Positions 6,140-12,501 of a stretch of 14,896 nucleotides of DNA are shown piece by piece. Location: contig DGTU01000099.1 of NCBI GenBank assembly GCA_002394465.1, forward strand, positions 1 through 14,896, given 5' to 3'. The notes beneath the pieces are model-generated. The model searched no databases. It saw only the letters and a program-made list of their open reading frames with translations, and was not told the origin of the DNA. Source of the stretch: Treponema sp. UBA4328 (GTDB lineage: Bacteria; Spirochaetota; Spirochaetia; Treponematales; Treponemataceae). The first letter of the stretch is position 1; each line of letters starts with the position of its first letter. Made by a program: the position numbers and the translations under genes.

Positions 6140-6910
6140 ATGGACGAACAGCTGAAGGAAAAACTTATATCCCTTGCAGAAAAATATGAAAACAGGGATT
6201 TCCTCGAAAAAGATCCTTCGAAGTTTATGCATATGTTTGAGGACGTTCGGGAACAGGAAATTACCGCCTTTACTGCTGCAAGCCTGGCGTTCGGCCGTCG
6301 TGAACAGATTCTCCGTCATGTAGAAATGATTCTCGAAGCCGTTAAAAAAGAAAAAATGCTTCCGTCTGAATGGATTTTAAGTTCTTCATATAAAAAAATC
6401 TTTACGGCAGGAACTTCTTCGTTTTACAGGATGTTCACGCATGATGACATGCTCCTCTTTTTTGATGGAATGCAGAAAATCCTCAGGGATTACGGGAGCC
6501 TCGGTGAATGCTTTAAGGCGCAGTGGCAGGAGAGGGGAGAAGAAACATTTCTCCATAAGGTTATCGCTTCAAACTTCGACGAAAAATGCAGTCTCATTCC
6601 GCATTCAAAAGACAGTGCATACAAAAGGATAAACATGTTTTTGAGGTGGATGGTAAGGCAGAATTCTCCCGTAGACCTCGGTTTGTGGAAATGGTTTCCT
6701 GCTGCCGGGCTTTTAATGCCCCTTGATGTTCATGTAATGCAGGAAGCGGCAGGGCTTGGTTTAATCCCGCTGACCTCAGGCGGAAAGATTCCTGCTGCAA
6801 ATATTAAAAACTGCCTTGAACTTACAAAAAAAATGAGCGCAATCTTCCCCGGCGATCCCGTCAGGGCTGATTACGCTCTGTTTGGTCTTGGAACTGATCC
6901 CTTAAATTAG
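6140..6910 (+). CDS. TIGR02757 (DUF2400) family protein
   Basis: A 256-residue protein recognised by the family pattern: LASLA-like AFTAASLAFGRR (about 43-54), LIPHSKDSAYKRINMFLRWMVR (152-173), the segment LMPLDVHVMQEAAGLGL (192-208) and the C-terminal RADYALFGLG. TIGR02757 proteins occur in Bacteroidetes, spirochaetes and others and have no firmly assigned function. The LDVHV segment and the all-helical layout recall the DTHV region of endonuclease III-type HhH-GPD enzymes, but a helix-hairpin-helix with the catalytic Lys is not evident, so DNA repair is only a speculation. The Shine-Dalgarno site is weak. It is divergent from the PurF-like gene and its stop codon overlaps that of the convergent barrel gene. 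Confidence 0.82.
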   Translation: MDEQLKEKLISLAEKYENRDFLEKDPSKFMHMFEDVREQEITAFTAASLAFGRREQILRHVEMILEAVKKEKMLPSEWILSSSYKKIFTAGTSSFYRMFTHDDMLLFFDGMQKILRDYGSLGECFKAQWQERGEETFLHKVIASNFDEKCSLIPHSKDSAYKRINMFLRWMVRQNSPVDLGLWKWFPAAGLLMPLDVHVMQEAAGLGLIPLTSGGKIPAANIKNCLELTKKMSAIFPGDPVRADYALFGLGTDPLN

Positions 6911-8244
6911 AATGTGTATGTCATGAACAGGCCGCTTGACCAGCAGCTGCGTGATTCACCGTCGAATGCAGTGCGCTGTTCAAAGTCAACGTATACTGCA
7001 AATGTCGTATTCTTTGAGAATGCGAGGGTAAGTTCAGGACGGATGTCAAATATGTGTCCGCCGTTCCAGTCTTTTGTTGCAGAGTTGTCATCCCAGCGTT
7101 CATCAGAAGAACCCTGTGCCCATGATCCCCATACGCTGAAGCCGATATCCTTGTTGATTGCAAAGGAAAGGGTTCCGCCTGTGTACCATGCGAAGGTGTA
7201 GTTTGAATTCTCGAAGAAGTTAACGCCGAGTTCAGGACGTACTGAAATCTTTGTGTTTGGAATCGTGAAAGTGATTGCAGCACCGGTTGCGTATGCCTGA
7301 TCATCATCTTCGTCAGAGAAAAGTGAATCTGCTGCAAAGTACATGTCAAGGATGAAGTGGTCTGCACCGATGGTTGCACCTGAGTAGAAGTTTGCCTTGT
7401 CATCAAAGGCGCCTTCAAGAACTGCAGAAACTTTGAGCCATTTTGCAGGTCCGACTTCAATACCGAAGTTTACAGCCGGGTCATCAGTGTTGAATCCGTT
7501 TGGAATTGCTGCACCGAGCTGGAATGTAACTCCGCTCTTTGTTTCTGAAATGTAGCGTACGCCGAGGGCGCGTTTTGCATATTTGTTTGCATATGGAACA
7601 AAACCTACAACGTCAGCAGAACCCGGTCTGTCTACATAGTATTTGTATGGGCCTATATCTTCGCTTGAAGTCTGTCCCCTTGCGCCTGAGCGGTCATCGT
7701 AAGACGTTGAAAATCCGCCCTGACGTACGTGTGCATCGTCTTCCCAGAGCCAGCTTCCGTAGCGTGGAGCAGGACCAACCTGCCAGTTGAGCTTTGTTCC
7801 GACACCGAAATCGAAGTTCTTCGCAGGATGCCAGATGAAGTTTACATAATATGAATCCTGGATTGTGTTTGAAACGTTTACGCGGTTGTCATAGCCGGTA
7901 ACACCGCACGTGTTGTCACCTGCCAGATAACCACCGGCGCGTGTTCCGTACTTGAGGGCGAGCGGATTGAGGTTTGAAGTTCCGAATGTAAAGTTGTCTA
8001 CATCGCCTTCATTGTCGTAGTTTGCAAGGAAGCTCCAGTTGAGCATGCCTTCAATCGTAAAGTTTCCGCGGTCAAAGCGTGCCTGGAATGTGTCTGTAAA
8101 TCCGTAGAACATTGCGCTTCCGTCAATCGGTGCGCCGAAGCCTGACCATGCAGTGTTTTTCATCTGCTCCTTCGGGAGAACCTGTGAAAAGGCAGCAGCC
8201 GTAAAGGCAGCAAAAACTGTAAGTGCAAGAATTATCTTTTTCAT
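6907..8244 (-). CDS. Outer-membrane beta-barrel protein of unknown family
   Basis: A 445-residue exported protein with a clear signal peptide (MKKIILALTVFAAFTAAAFS, cut near residue 20) and a C-terminal phenylalanine (FMTYTF). The body shows alternating polar and aromatic residues in 8-12 residue strands separated by Gly/Asp/Asn-rich turns, typical of a 16-stranded-like porin. I do not recognise a named family. AGGAGA lies 6 bases upstream of the ATG at 8244. A terminator-like hairpin ends immediately upstream of that ribosome site, so its transcript must either read through from the small lipoprotein gene or start within the hairpin region. Its 3' end overlaps the stop of the convergent TIGR02757 gene (6907-6910), leaving no space for a terminator. 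Confidence 0.8.
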   Translation of the reverse strand: MKKIILALTVFAAFTAAAFSQVLPKEQMKNTAWSGFGAPIDGSAMFYGFTDTFQARFDRGNFTIEGMLNWSFLANYDNEGDVDNFTFGTSNLNPLALKYGTRAGGYLAGDNTCGVTGYDNRVNVSNTIQDSYYVNFIWHPAKNFDFGVGTKLNWQVGPAPRYGSWLWEDDAHVRQGGFSTSYDDRSGARGQTSSEDIGPYKYYVDRPGSADVVGFVPYANKYAKRALGVRYISETKSGVTFQLGAAIPNGFNTDDPAVNFGIEVGPAKWLKVSAVLEGAFDDKANFYSGATIGADHFILDMYFAADSLFSDEDDDQAYATGAAITFTIPNTKISVRPELGVNFFENSNYTFAWYTGGTLSFAINKDIGFSVWGSWAQGSSDERWDDNSATKDWNGGHIFDIRPELTLAFSKNTTFAVYVDFEQRTAFDGESRSCWSSGLFMTYTF

Positions 8245-8256
8245 TATTAATCTCCT

Positions 8257-8308
8257 AAAAAAAAGACCGCCTGGATGCTGAAGTGTACTTCATTTTTCCG
8301 GCAGTCTT
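8257..8308 (-). terminator. Terminator or attenuator between the lipoprotein and the barrel gene
   Basis: Read on the minus strand, AAGACTGCC (8308-8300) pairs with GGCGGTCTT (8271-8263; one G-T pair), and an inner stem TGAAG/CTTCA (8279-8283, 8288-8292) caps it. A run of eight U in the transcript (8264-8257) follows. The U run ends one base before the barrel gene's AGGAGA site. The hairpin therefore ends the lipoprotein transcript or attenuates entry into the barrel gene. Confidence 0.75.
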
Positions 8309-8330
8309 ATATGCTTAAAGGAATCAGAAA

Positions 8331-8654
8331 TTAGAATCCGAGTCCTTTGAGAGCGTTGCTCAGGTCAGCTTTTGATGACTCGAGAGCCTTTGAATACTCG
8401 TCAGAAACTCCCTTGACTGCATCTGAGTAAGCTGCTGAAGCATCTTTAAGTGCATCTGAGTAAGCTGAAGTTGTATCGCTGAGTGCAGAAGAAAGCTCGT
8501 CAGCTGCTGCTGAGAGGTCTGAATCTGAAGAAGCAGAGAGTGAGTTGAGTGCATCCTGAGCCTTTTCAAGATCTGATTTTTCTTTGCTGCATGATACAAA
8601 TGCGAGTGCAGCTGCTACAGCGGCAACTGCGAGTACTTTTGTTGTAATTTTCAT
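8331..8654 (-). CDS. Small lipoprotein made of seven 11-residue repeats
   Basis: A 107-residue predicted lipoprotein. The signal peptide ends in FVSC with lipid-bearing Cys22, followed by SKEK. From residue 26 to 102 the chain divides without gaps into seven 11-residue units (26-36, 37-47, 48-58, 59-69, 70-80, 81-91, 92-102), most ending in the pattern [LY]SxA[LV]; only KGLGF remains. Such hendecads predict one long amphipathic helix, either a right-handed coiled coil or a lipid-surface helix. The DNA shows an exact 17-bp match at 33-bp spacing (8418-8434 and 8451-8467), in line with unit duplication. The start at 8654 follows GGAGGT at 6 bases. An upstream in-frame ATG at 8681 would spoil the signal peptide. 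Its place is the periplasmic face of a membrane; function unknown. A role like Braun lipoprotein is conceivable but there is no C-terminal Lys. Confidence 0.85.
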   Translation of the reverse strand: MKITTKVLAVAAVAAALAFVSCSKEKSDLEKAQDALNSLSASSDSDLSAAADELSSALSDTTSAYSDALKDASAAYSDAVKGVSDEYSKALESSKADLSNALKGLGF

Positions 8655-8688
8655 ATGTAAACCTCCAGAATGAAAACACATATCGTCT

Positions 8689-8717
8689 ATTTTATCACAG
8701 TTTATTTGTGATGTAAA
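8689..8717 (-). promoter_or_regulatory. Promoter with an inverted repeat filling the -35/-10 spacer
   Basis: On the minus strand, -35 TTTACA (8712-8717) and -10 TAAAAT (8689-8694) are spaced by 17 bp, with a TG extended -10 (TGATAAAAT). The perfect dyad ATCACA-N7-TGTGAT (8694-8712) fills the spacer and touches both hexamers. AT-rich sequence upstream (8731-8750) could be an UP element. A protein bound to the dyad would block RNA polymerase, so the small lipoprotein gene is probably repressed or otherwise controlled here. Confidence 0.6.
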
Positions 8718-8757
8718 ACGAAATACCCGGTTTAATTATAATTTTTATAACGAAATG

Positions 8758-9390
8758 TTAGTTCTTAGGGAACTTTGTCTTGAATTCTGCGAGAACTTTT
8801 TCCGGAGCCGGCTTTGCATCTACGTCAACGAGGTTGCCCTTGTTTTTGTAGAAATCAATGAGCGGAGCTGTTGATTCGCGGTAAACTTCAAGACGGTGTT
8901 TGATTGATTCCGGCTTGTCGTCATCGCGTGTATAAAGTTCGCCGCCGCATTTGTCGCATTTGCCTTCTGTCTTTGGCCTGTTGTTTACGACATGGTACAT
9001 CTGGCCGCAGTCTTTGCAGCAGATGCGTCCGCCGAGGCGTTCAACTACTGCATTGTCTTCAATGTCAAAGTTTACTGCAGCGTCGATTTTTGCAAAGCCT
9101 TCGAGTGCCTCTGCCTGAGGAATTGTGCGCGGGAATCCGTCAAGGATGTATCCGTTCTTTGTGTCATCTTTTGAGAGACGGTCTTTTACGAGTCCGATTG
9201 TGATTTCATCGCTTACAAGTCCGCCTGCGTCGATGATTGCCTTGGCTTTTTTGCCGAGTTCAGTGCCGTTTTTGATGTTCTCGCGGAAAATATCTCCTGT
9301 TGAGATGTGCGGGATTCCATAAGCTGATGCTACTTCTTTTGCGAGAGTTCCTTTGCCTGCTCCCGGTGGTCCTAAGAAAATAAAATTCAT
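8758..9390 (-). CDS. adk: Adenylate kinase, zinc-lid type
   Basis: A 210-residue adenylate kinase, which interconverts ATP + AMP and 2 ADP in the cytoplasm. It shows the P-loop GPPGAGKGT (7-15), the AMP-binding region TGDIFRENI (31-39) and DGFPRT (84-89), and a long-form LID domain with four cysteines in two CxxC pairs (C125/C128 and C145/C148), the tetracysteine zinc site of Gram-positive-type Adk. The start at 9390 is chosen because GGAG lies 6-7 bases upstream and the P-loop then sits at the normal distance; an ATG four codons earlier overlaps that site. The gap upstream (9391-9530) has a TATAAT on the minus strand (9472-9477) without a good -35. Full normal length. Confidence 0.97.
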   Translation of the reverse strand: MNFIFLGPPGAGKGTLAKEVASAYGIPHISTGDIFRENIKNGTELGKKAKAIIDAGGLVSDEITIGLVKDRLSKDDTKNGYILDGFPRTIPQAEALEGFAKIDAAVNFDIEDNAVVERLGGRICCKDCGQMYHVVNNRPKTEGKCDKCGGELYTRDDDKPESIKHRLEVYRESTAPLIDFYKNKGNLVDVDAKPAPEKVLAEFKTKFPKN

Positions 9391-9530
9391 TTTTGACTCC
9401 ATTTGTTTCTTATGAAAAGATATGTCATGTTAGCAGAAAATATACAAAATGTACACAAATAAGCAGAAAGAATTATATGCATAAGCGGGTCCCGGCGAGG
9501 ACAGAAAAACGAGTTCGGGATTTTCGGTGT

Positions 9531-10316
9531 CTATTCGCTGTATTCGGCGCAGGCGTAGGCGTTGTGGTAATGGATGCTTTCTTCGGTTTCGGCTTCTACG
9601 GTGAACCACTTGAAGTTCATTTTCTTTAAGCCGAGGTACACTTCGCGTACGGCGTCTTCTACGAAACGCGGATTGTCGTAGGCGTGCTCCGTGACAAATT
9701 TTTCGTCTTTGCGCTTGAGGACTGAATAGAGTGGGGTTGAGGCGCAGTTTTCTATCATTTCTATTACGTCTTCGATCCAGAAAAAGTTTGTGTAAAGGAC
9801 TTTAACCTTTACGAAGCCCCTCTGATTGTGGGCACCATAATCGGAAATTGCCTTTGAGCAGGGGCAGAGGGTTGCAACCGGAACTTTAATCGAAATAAAG
9901 AAACGTGCGTTGCGGACGGCGTCGTCGTTATTCTGTGAAACTTCCCCTTCGTAGGAACAGGTGTATTCCATCATGCCGGCTGACTGACTGACCGGGGCTT
10001 TTTTTTCGATGAAATAGGGAAAGGTGATTCTTCCGAAGGCGCGTTCGGCATCAAGCTTGGAGCGTATTTCTTCGAGCATTTCAAGAAAGCTGTTCATCGA
10101 GATGTCTTTGTGATATTTGTGGAAGACCTCGATAAAGCGGCTCATGTGGGTGCCCTTGAAATTGTGCGGCAGGTTAACGAAAAGGTTTACGCCTGCCGTC
10201 GTGCTCTGAGTCTTTTTGTTTTTGTCGAGAACCTGTACAGGGTAGCGGACGTTTTTGACGCCCACTTTCTGTAATGGTACTTCGCGCGTGTCGAAGGAAT
10301 TCTGGATATCAATCAT
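9531..10316 (-). CDS. folE2: GTP cyclohydrolase FolE2 (type IB)
   Basis: A 261-residue GTP cyclohydrolase IB, which makes dihydroneopterin triphosphate from GTP for folate (or queuosine) synthesis. It is a tunnelling-fold enzyme not related in sequence to FolE and able to work without zinc. Hallmarks are NLPHNFKGTHMSRF (48-61), LCPCSKAISDYGAHNQRG (150-167), with C151 and H163 matching the metal-binding Cys and His of the Neisseria enzyme, and ENCASTPLYSVLKRKDEKFV (189-208) followed by YDNPRFVEDAVR. Full length. The start lacks a clear Shine-Dalgarno site and lies only 19 bases after the stop of the small lipoprotein gene, so it may depend on coupling. FolD lies 600 bp upstream on the same strand, suggesting a folate-related cluster. 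Confidence 0.95.
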   Translation of the reverse strand: MIDIQNSFDTREVPLQKVGVKNVRYPVQVLDKNKKTQSTTAGVNLFVNLPHNFKGTHMSRFIEVFHKYHKDISMNSFLEMLEEIRSKLDAERAFGRITFPYFIEKKAPVSQSAGMMEYTCSYEGEVSQNNDDAVRNARFFISIKVPVATLCPCSKAISDYGAHNQRGFVKVKVLYTNFFWIEDVIEMIENCASTPLYSVLKRKDEKFVTEHAYDNPRFVEDAVREVYLGLKKMNFKWFTVEAETEESIHYHNAYACAEYSE

Positions 10317-10335
10317 TTTAAGCGGCGGCTGTTAA

Positions 10336-10731
10336 TTATTCAAAGTAGAGTCCGACTCCGTCGAAGATGACATTGATAGTATCACCGTCTTCCAGTTTTC
10401 TGAAAACATTGTAGCCGATTTCAAAAGTATGGTGTTCGTTATTTCCATTGTTATCTACATCAACTTCAACCTGAAATTTGTATTTTTTGCCGGATTTCAG
10501 GTCATTGATTGTGAATGAATCATTCTGTCTGATTGAGAGGTCAGAGTATTCGTGTTTGAAGTAATTAGATTCAGAATCTTTTTTAATCCAGATGTCAGTG
10601 ATTACATCGTCGTATTCTGACTGGTTTTTAATTACGAAAACTCCGTCTTCTTCATCTTCAAGCGGTGCACATGAAGTGAAAGTAAGTGCTGCTAAAACAA
10701 CTGAAATTAAAATTAAGATTTTCTTTGACAT
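10336..10731 (-). CDS. Small predicted lipoprotein, function unknown
   Basis: A 131-residue predicted lipoprotein: signal MSKKILILISVVLAALTFTSC with Cys21 as the lipidation site, then an acidic tether (PLEDEEDG) and a likely beta-sandwich domain of alternating strands (VFVIKNQS, ITDIWIKKD, SFTINDLKSGKKYKFQVEV, TINVIFDGVGLYFE). No named family recognised. AGGAGG lies 8 bases upstream of the start. It sits between folD and folE2 on the same strand. Upstream are the folD-tail repeats with no evident promoter; a small dyad GTCAA-N5-TTGAC (10744-10758) overlaps the ribosome site and could affect translation. Its insertion between two folate genes is probably incidental. Confidence 0.8.
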   Translation of the reverse strand: MSKKILILISVVLAALTFTSCAPLEDEEDGVFVIKNQSEYDDVITDIWIKKDSESNYFKHEYSDLSIRQNDSFTINDLKSGKKYKFQVEVDVDNNGNNEHHTFEIGYNVFRKLEDGDTINVIFDGVGLYFE

Positions 10732-10748
10732 AATTTTCCTCCTGTCAA

Positions 10749-10949
10749 TTTATTTGACCGAAGCTGCCTCCGCAGCTTCCAGAGTGTTGGCGGGAGCAGG
10801 GCTCCCTGCGAGAACCTGCCGGTTCTCGTTTATTTAACTGAAGCTGCCTCTGCAGCTTCTAAAGTATTGGCGGGAGCAGAGCTCCCTGCGAGAACCTGCC
10901 GGTTCTCGTTTATTTGACCGAAGCTGCCTCCGCAGCTTCCAGAGTATTG
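10749..10949 (-). repeat. Two 80-bp units repeating the folD 3' end, plus the folD end itself
   Basis: Two direct repeats of exactly 80 bp (10751-10830 and 10831-10910; 7 differences) are followed by a third partial copy (10911-10949) that is the true 3' end of folD. Each copy can be read on the minus strand as NTLEAAEAASVK plus stop, as in FolD. Each full unit carries three hairpins: GAAGCTGC/GCAGCTTC (in the folD-tail part), GGGAGC/GCTCCC and CGAGAACC/GGTTCTCG. There is no U run, so these are not classical terminators. Relative to copy 1, all seven changes in the middle copy are G to A or C to T. The block separates folD from the small lipoprotein gene. Confidence 0.9.
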
Positions 10950-11788
10950 TACATAAGCATTGCGATGGTCATAGGGCCTACGCCGCCTGGAACAGGGGTG
11001 ATGAAGCTGGCTTTTTCCCTGAGGTCTTCAAAGTCGCAGTCGCCGATAAGGCGGAAGCCGCTCTTTTTACTTGCGTCCGGGATGCGGTTAACGCCTACAT
11101 CGATTACTACTGCTCCGTCTTTTATCATGTCAGCGGTTACCGTGTGAGGATGGCCGCTTGCTGCGATTAAGATGTCTGCCTGGCGTGTGATTTCTGCCAT
11201 GTTTTTTGTTCCCGTGTGGCAGATTGTTACAGTGCAGTTTGTTTCCTTGCGTGCGAGAAGAAGTGAAACCGGCTTTCCGACGATGTTTGAGCGGCCGATT
11301 ACGACTGCGTGCTTTCCGCTTGTTTCGATTCCCATGCGCTTAAGAAGGACGATGATTCCGTGCGGTGTGCATGGAAGGAAGGCTTTTTTGCCGATTACGA
11401 GGTTTCCGACGTTAACCGGGTGGAAGCCGTCTACATCTTTCTCCGGCGAAATTGCCATGATGATTTTGTCTTCGTTGATATGTTTTGGAAGAGGAAGCTG
11501 TACGAGGATTCCGTGAACGCCTGTGTCTTTGTTGAGTTCGTCAATCAGTTTGAGAAGTTCTGCTTCACTTGTGTTTTCAGGAAGTTCAACGCTTTTGTCT
11601 GCCATTCCGGCTTCAGCGAGTGCCTTCCGCTTGCCCGTAACGTAACTTACGCTTGCCGGGTTTTCTCCGACAAGAATTACTGCCAGGCATGGAGTAATTC
11701 CTTTTGCCTTGAGGGCTGAAACTTTTTCTGCAACTCCGGCCCTTACGTCCAGTGCAATCTGCTTTCCGTCGATAATCTGTGCGCTCAT
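10910..11788 (-). CDS. folD: Bifunctional methylenetetrahydrofolate dehydrogenase / methenyltetrahydrofolate cyclohydrolase
   Basis: A 292-residue FolD, which interconverts 5,10-methylene-, 5,10-methenyl- and 10-formyl-tetrahydrofolate in one-carbon metabolism and supplies formyl groups for purine synthesis. Key motifs: SYVTGKRKA with Tyr49 and catalytic Lys53, VQLPLP (96-101), DVDGFHP (118-124), LPCTPHGI (138-145), the NADP-binding VIGRSNIVGKPVSLLL (163-178) and PVPGGVGPMT (265-274). The tail EAAEAASVK runs a little past the usual end and its DNA is copied twice downstream. GAGGT precedes the start. It is divergent from the OmpW-like gene, a pairing I recall as TP0732/TP0733 in Treponema pallidum (moderate certainty). 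Confidence 0.96.
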   Translation of the reverse strand: MSAQIIDGKQIALDVRAGVAEKVSALKAKGITPCLAVILVGENPASVSYVTGKRKALAEAGMADKSVELPENTSEAELLKLIDELNKDTGVHGILVQLPLPKHINEDKIIMAISPEKDVDGFHPVNVGNLVIGKKAFLPCTPHGIIVLLKRMGIETSGKHAVVIGRSNIVGKPVSLLLARKETNCTVTICHTGTKNMAEITRQADILIAASGHPHTVTADMIKDGAVVIDVGVNRIPDASKKSGFRLIGDCDFEDLREKASFITPVPGGVGPMTIAMLMYNTLEAAEAASVK

Positions 11789-11828
11789 ATGTAACCTCTT
11801 CGAGTGTTTTTTCTTTTATTATTGCAGA

Positions 11829-11857
11829 TTGAAAATATACAGTATTTTCAGTAAAAT
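11829..11857 (+). promoter_or_regulatory. Promoter with an inverted repeat in the spacer, for the OmpW-like operon
   Basis: -35 TTGAAA (11829-11834) and -10 TAAAAT (11852-11857) are spaced by 17 bp. The perfect dyad TGAAAATA-TACAG-TATTTTCA (11830-11850) overlaps the -35 and fills the spacer. This suggests an operator or an intrinsically bent spacer. CGAGGA (11879-11884) is the ribosome site. No clear promoter for folD was found on the other strand of this gap. Confidence 0.55.
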
Positions 11858-11887
11858 TACTATCCATATTTCAAATAACGAGGATTT

Positions 11888-12490
11888 ATGAAACGCTTTC
11901 TTGCGCTTTTTTGTGCGCTTTTTTTGTCCGGCAGTATTTTTGCACAGGAAATTGACGAAGGTGATGTTCCTTCAGAAAATCATCAGATAAACTTAAACGA
12001 AACTGGAGACCAGTACGTTAAGCTCGGCCTCATGGTTACGATGCCGCTCAATTTCGGCGGTTCTTTCCCGCTTTACCGTGACGGAAAACTTTCAACAGGC
12101 GGTGCAGGTATGATCGGATATCACCGCTTCCTTACGCCTAATATTGCTGCAGGCTTTGACGTTGCATTCGGTTATAATCCGACAATCGGAGGAAACATCT
12201 TTACGTACATTCCGTTTATTTTCAGCGCAACTTATCAGCCGGTTTACAAACAGTTTGAATTTCCTGTTACAGTCGGCCTCGGCTTTGCAACTGAATCTTA
12301 CCTGAGCCACTCTTATTTCCCGGGCTTTATATTCAAGCCTCAGGCCGGAGTTTTCTACAGGGCTACTCCAAGCTGGTCGTTCGGACTTGAAGGTGACTTT
12401 ATGTATATGCCGCAGTGGTATTCGGATTCATCAAAGAATGATTACGGAATCTTCGGCTCAATCGTACTTTCAGCAAGATACCACTTTTAA
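11888..12490 (+). CDS. OmpW/TP0733-like small outer-membrane beta-barrel protein
   Basis: A 200-residue exported protein with a signal peptide (residues 1-19, ending IFA before QEIDE) and a C-terminal phenylalanine (SARYHF). The mature part of about 180 residues shows around eight amphipathic strands with Gly/aromatic pattern (KLGLMVTMPLNFGG, AGFDVAFGYNP, FEFPVTVGLGFATES, WSFGLEGDFMYMP), fitting an eight-stranded OmpW-like barrel. Its size and its place divergent from folD match what I recall of T. pallidum TP0733. Such barrels are thought to pass small hydrophobic molecules, but the role here is unproven. It is first in a likely operon with the lipoprotein that starts 11 bases after its stop. 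Confidence 0.75.
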   Translation: MKRFLALFCALFLSGSIFAQEIDEGDVPSENHQINLNETGDQYVKLGLMVTMPLNFGGSFPLYRDGKLSTGGAGMIGYHRFLTPNIAAGFDVAFGYNPTIGGNIFTYIPFIFSATYQPVYKQFEFPVTVGLGFATESYLSHSYFPGFIFKPQAGVFYRATPSWSFGLEGDFMYMPQWYSDSSKNDYGIFGSIVLSARYHF

Positions 12491-12501
12491 GGATACGGAA
12501 A

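Noticed and set aside
6061..6141. Longer PurF-like start at 6141 giving an N-terminal propeptide, as in B. subtilis PurF
   Set aside because: The extension is AT-rich, crosses the promoter and ribosome site, and brings no cysteine to the processing point.
8694..8712. CRP/FNR-type site
   Set aside because: The half-sites are in the opposite order (TCACA first, TGTGA second) from the CRP consensus and the spacing is 7.
11309..11719. Plus-strand frame of 136 codons inside folD
   Set aside because: It lies wholly within the folD coding sequence on the other strand; folD is unambiguous, and this frame has no recognisable motif.
11834..11853. LexA-like box on the minus strand (TACTGTATAT half)
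   Set aside because: Only one half matches the E. coli-type box; the other half does not, and the actual perfect dyad has a different centre.
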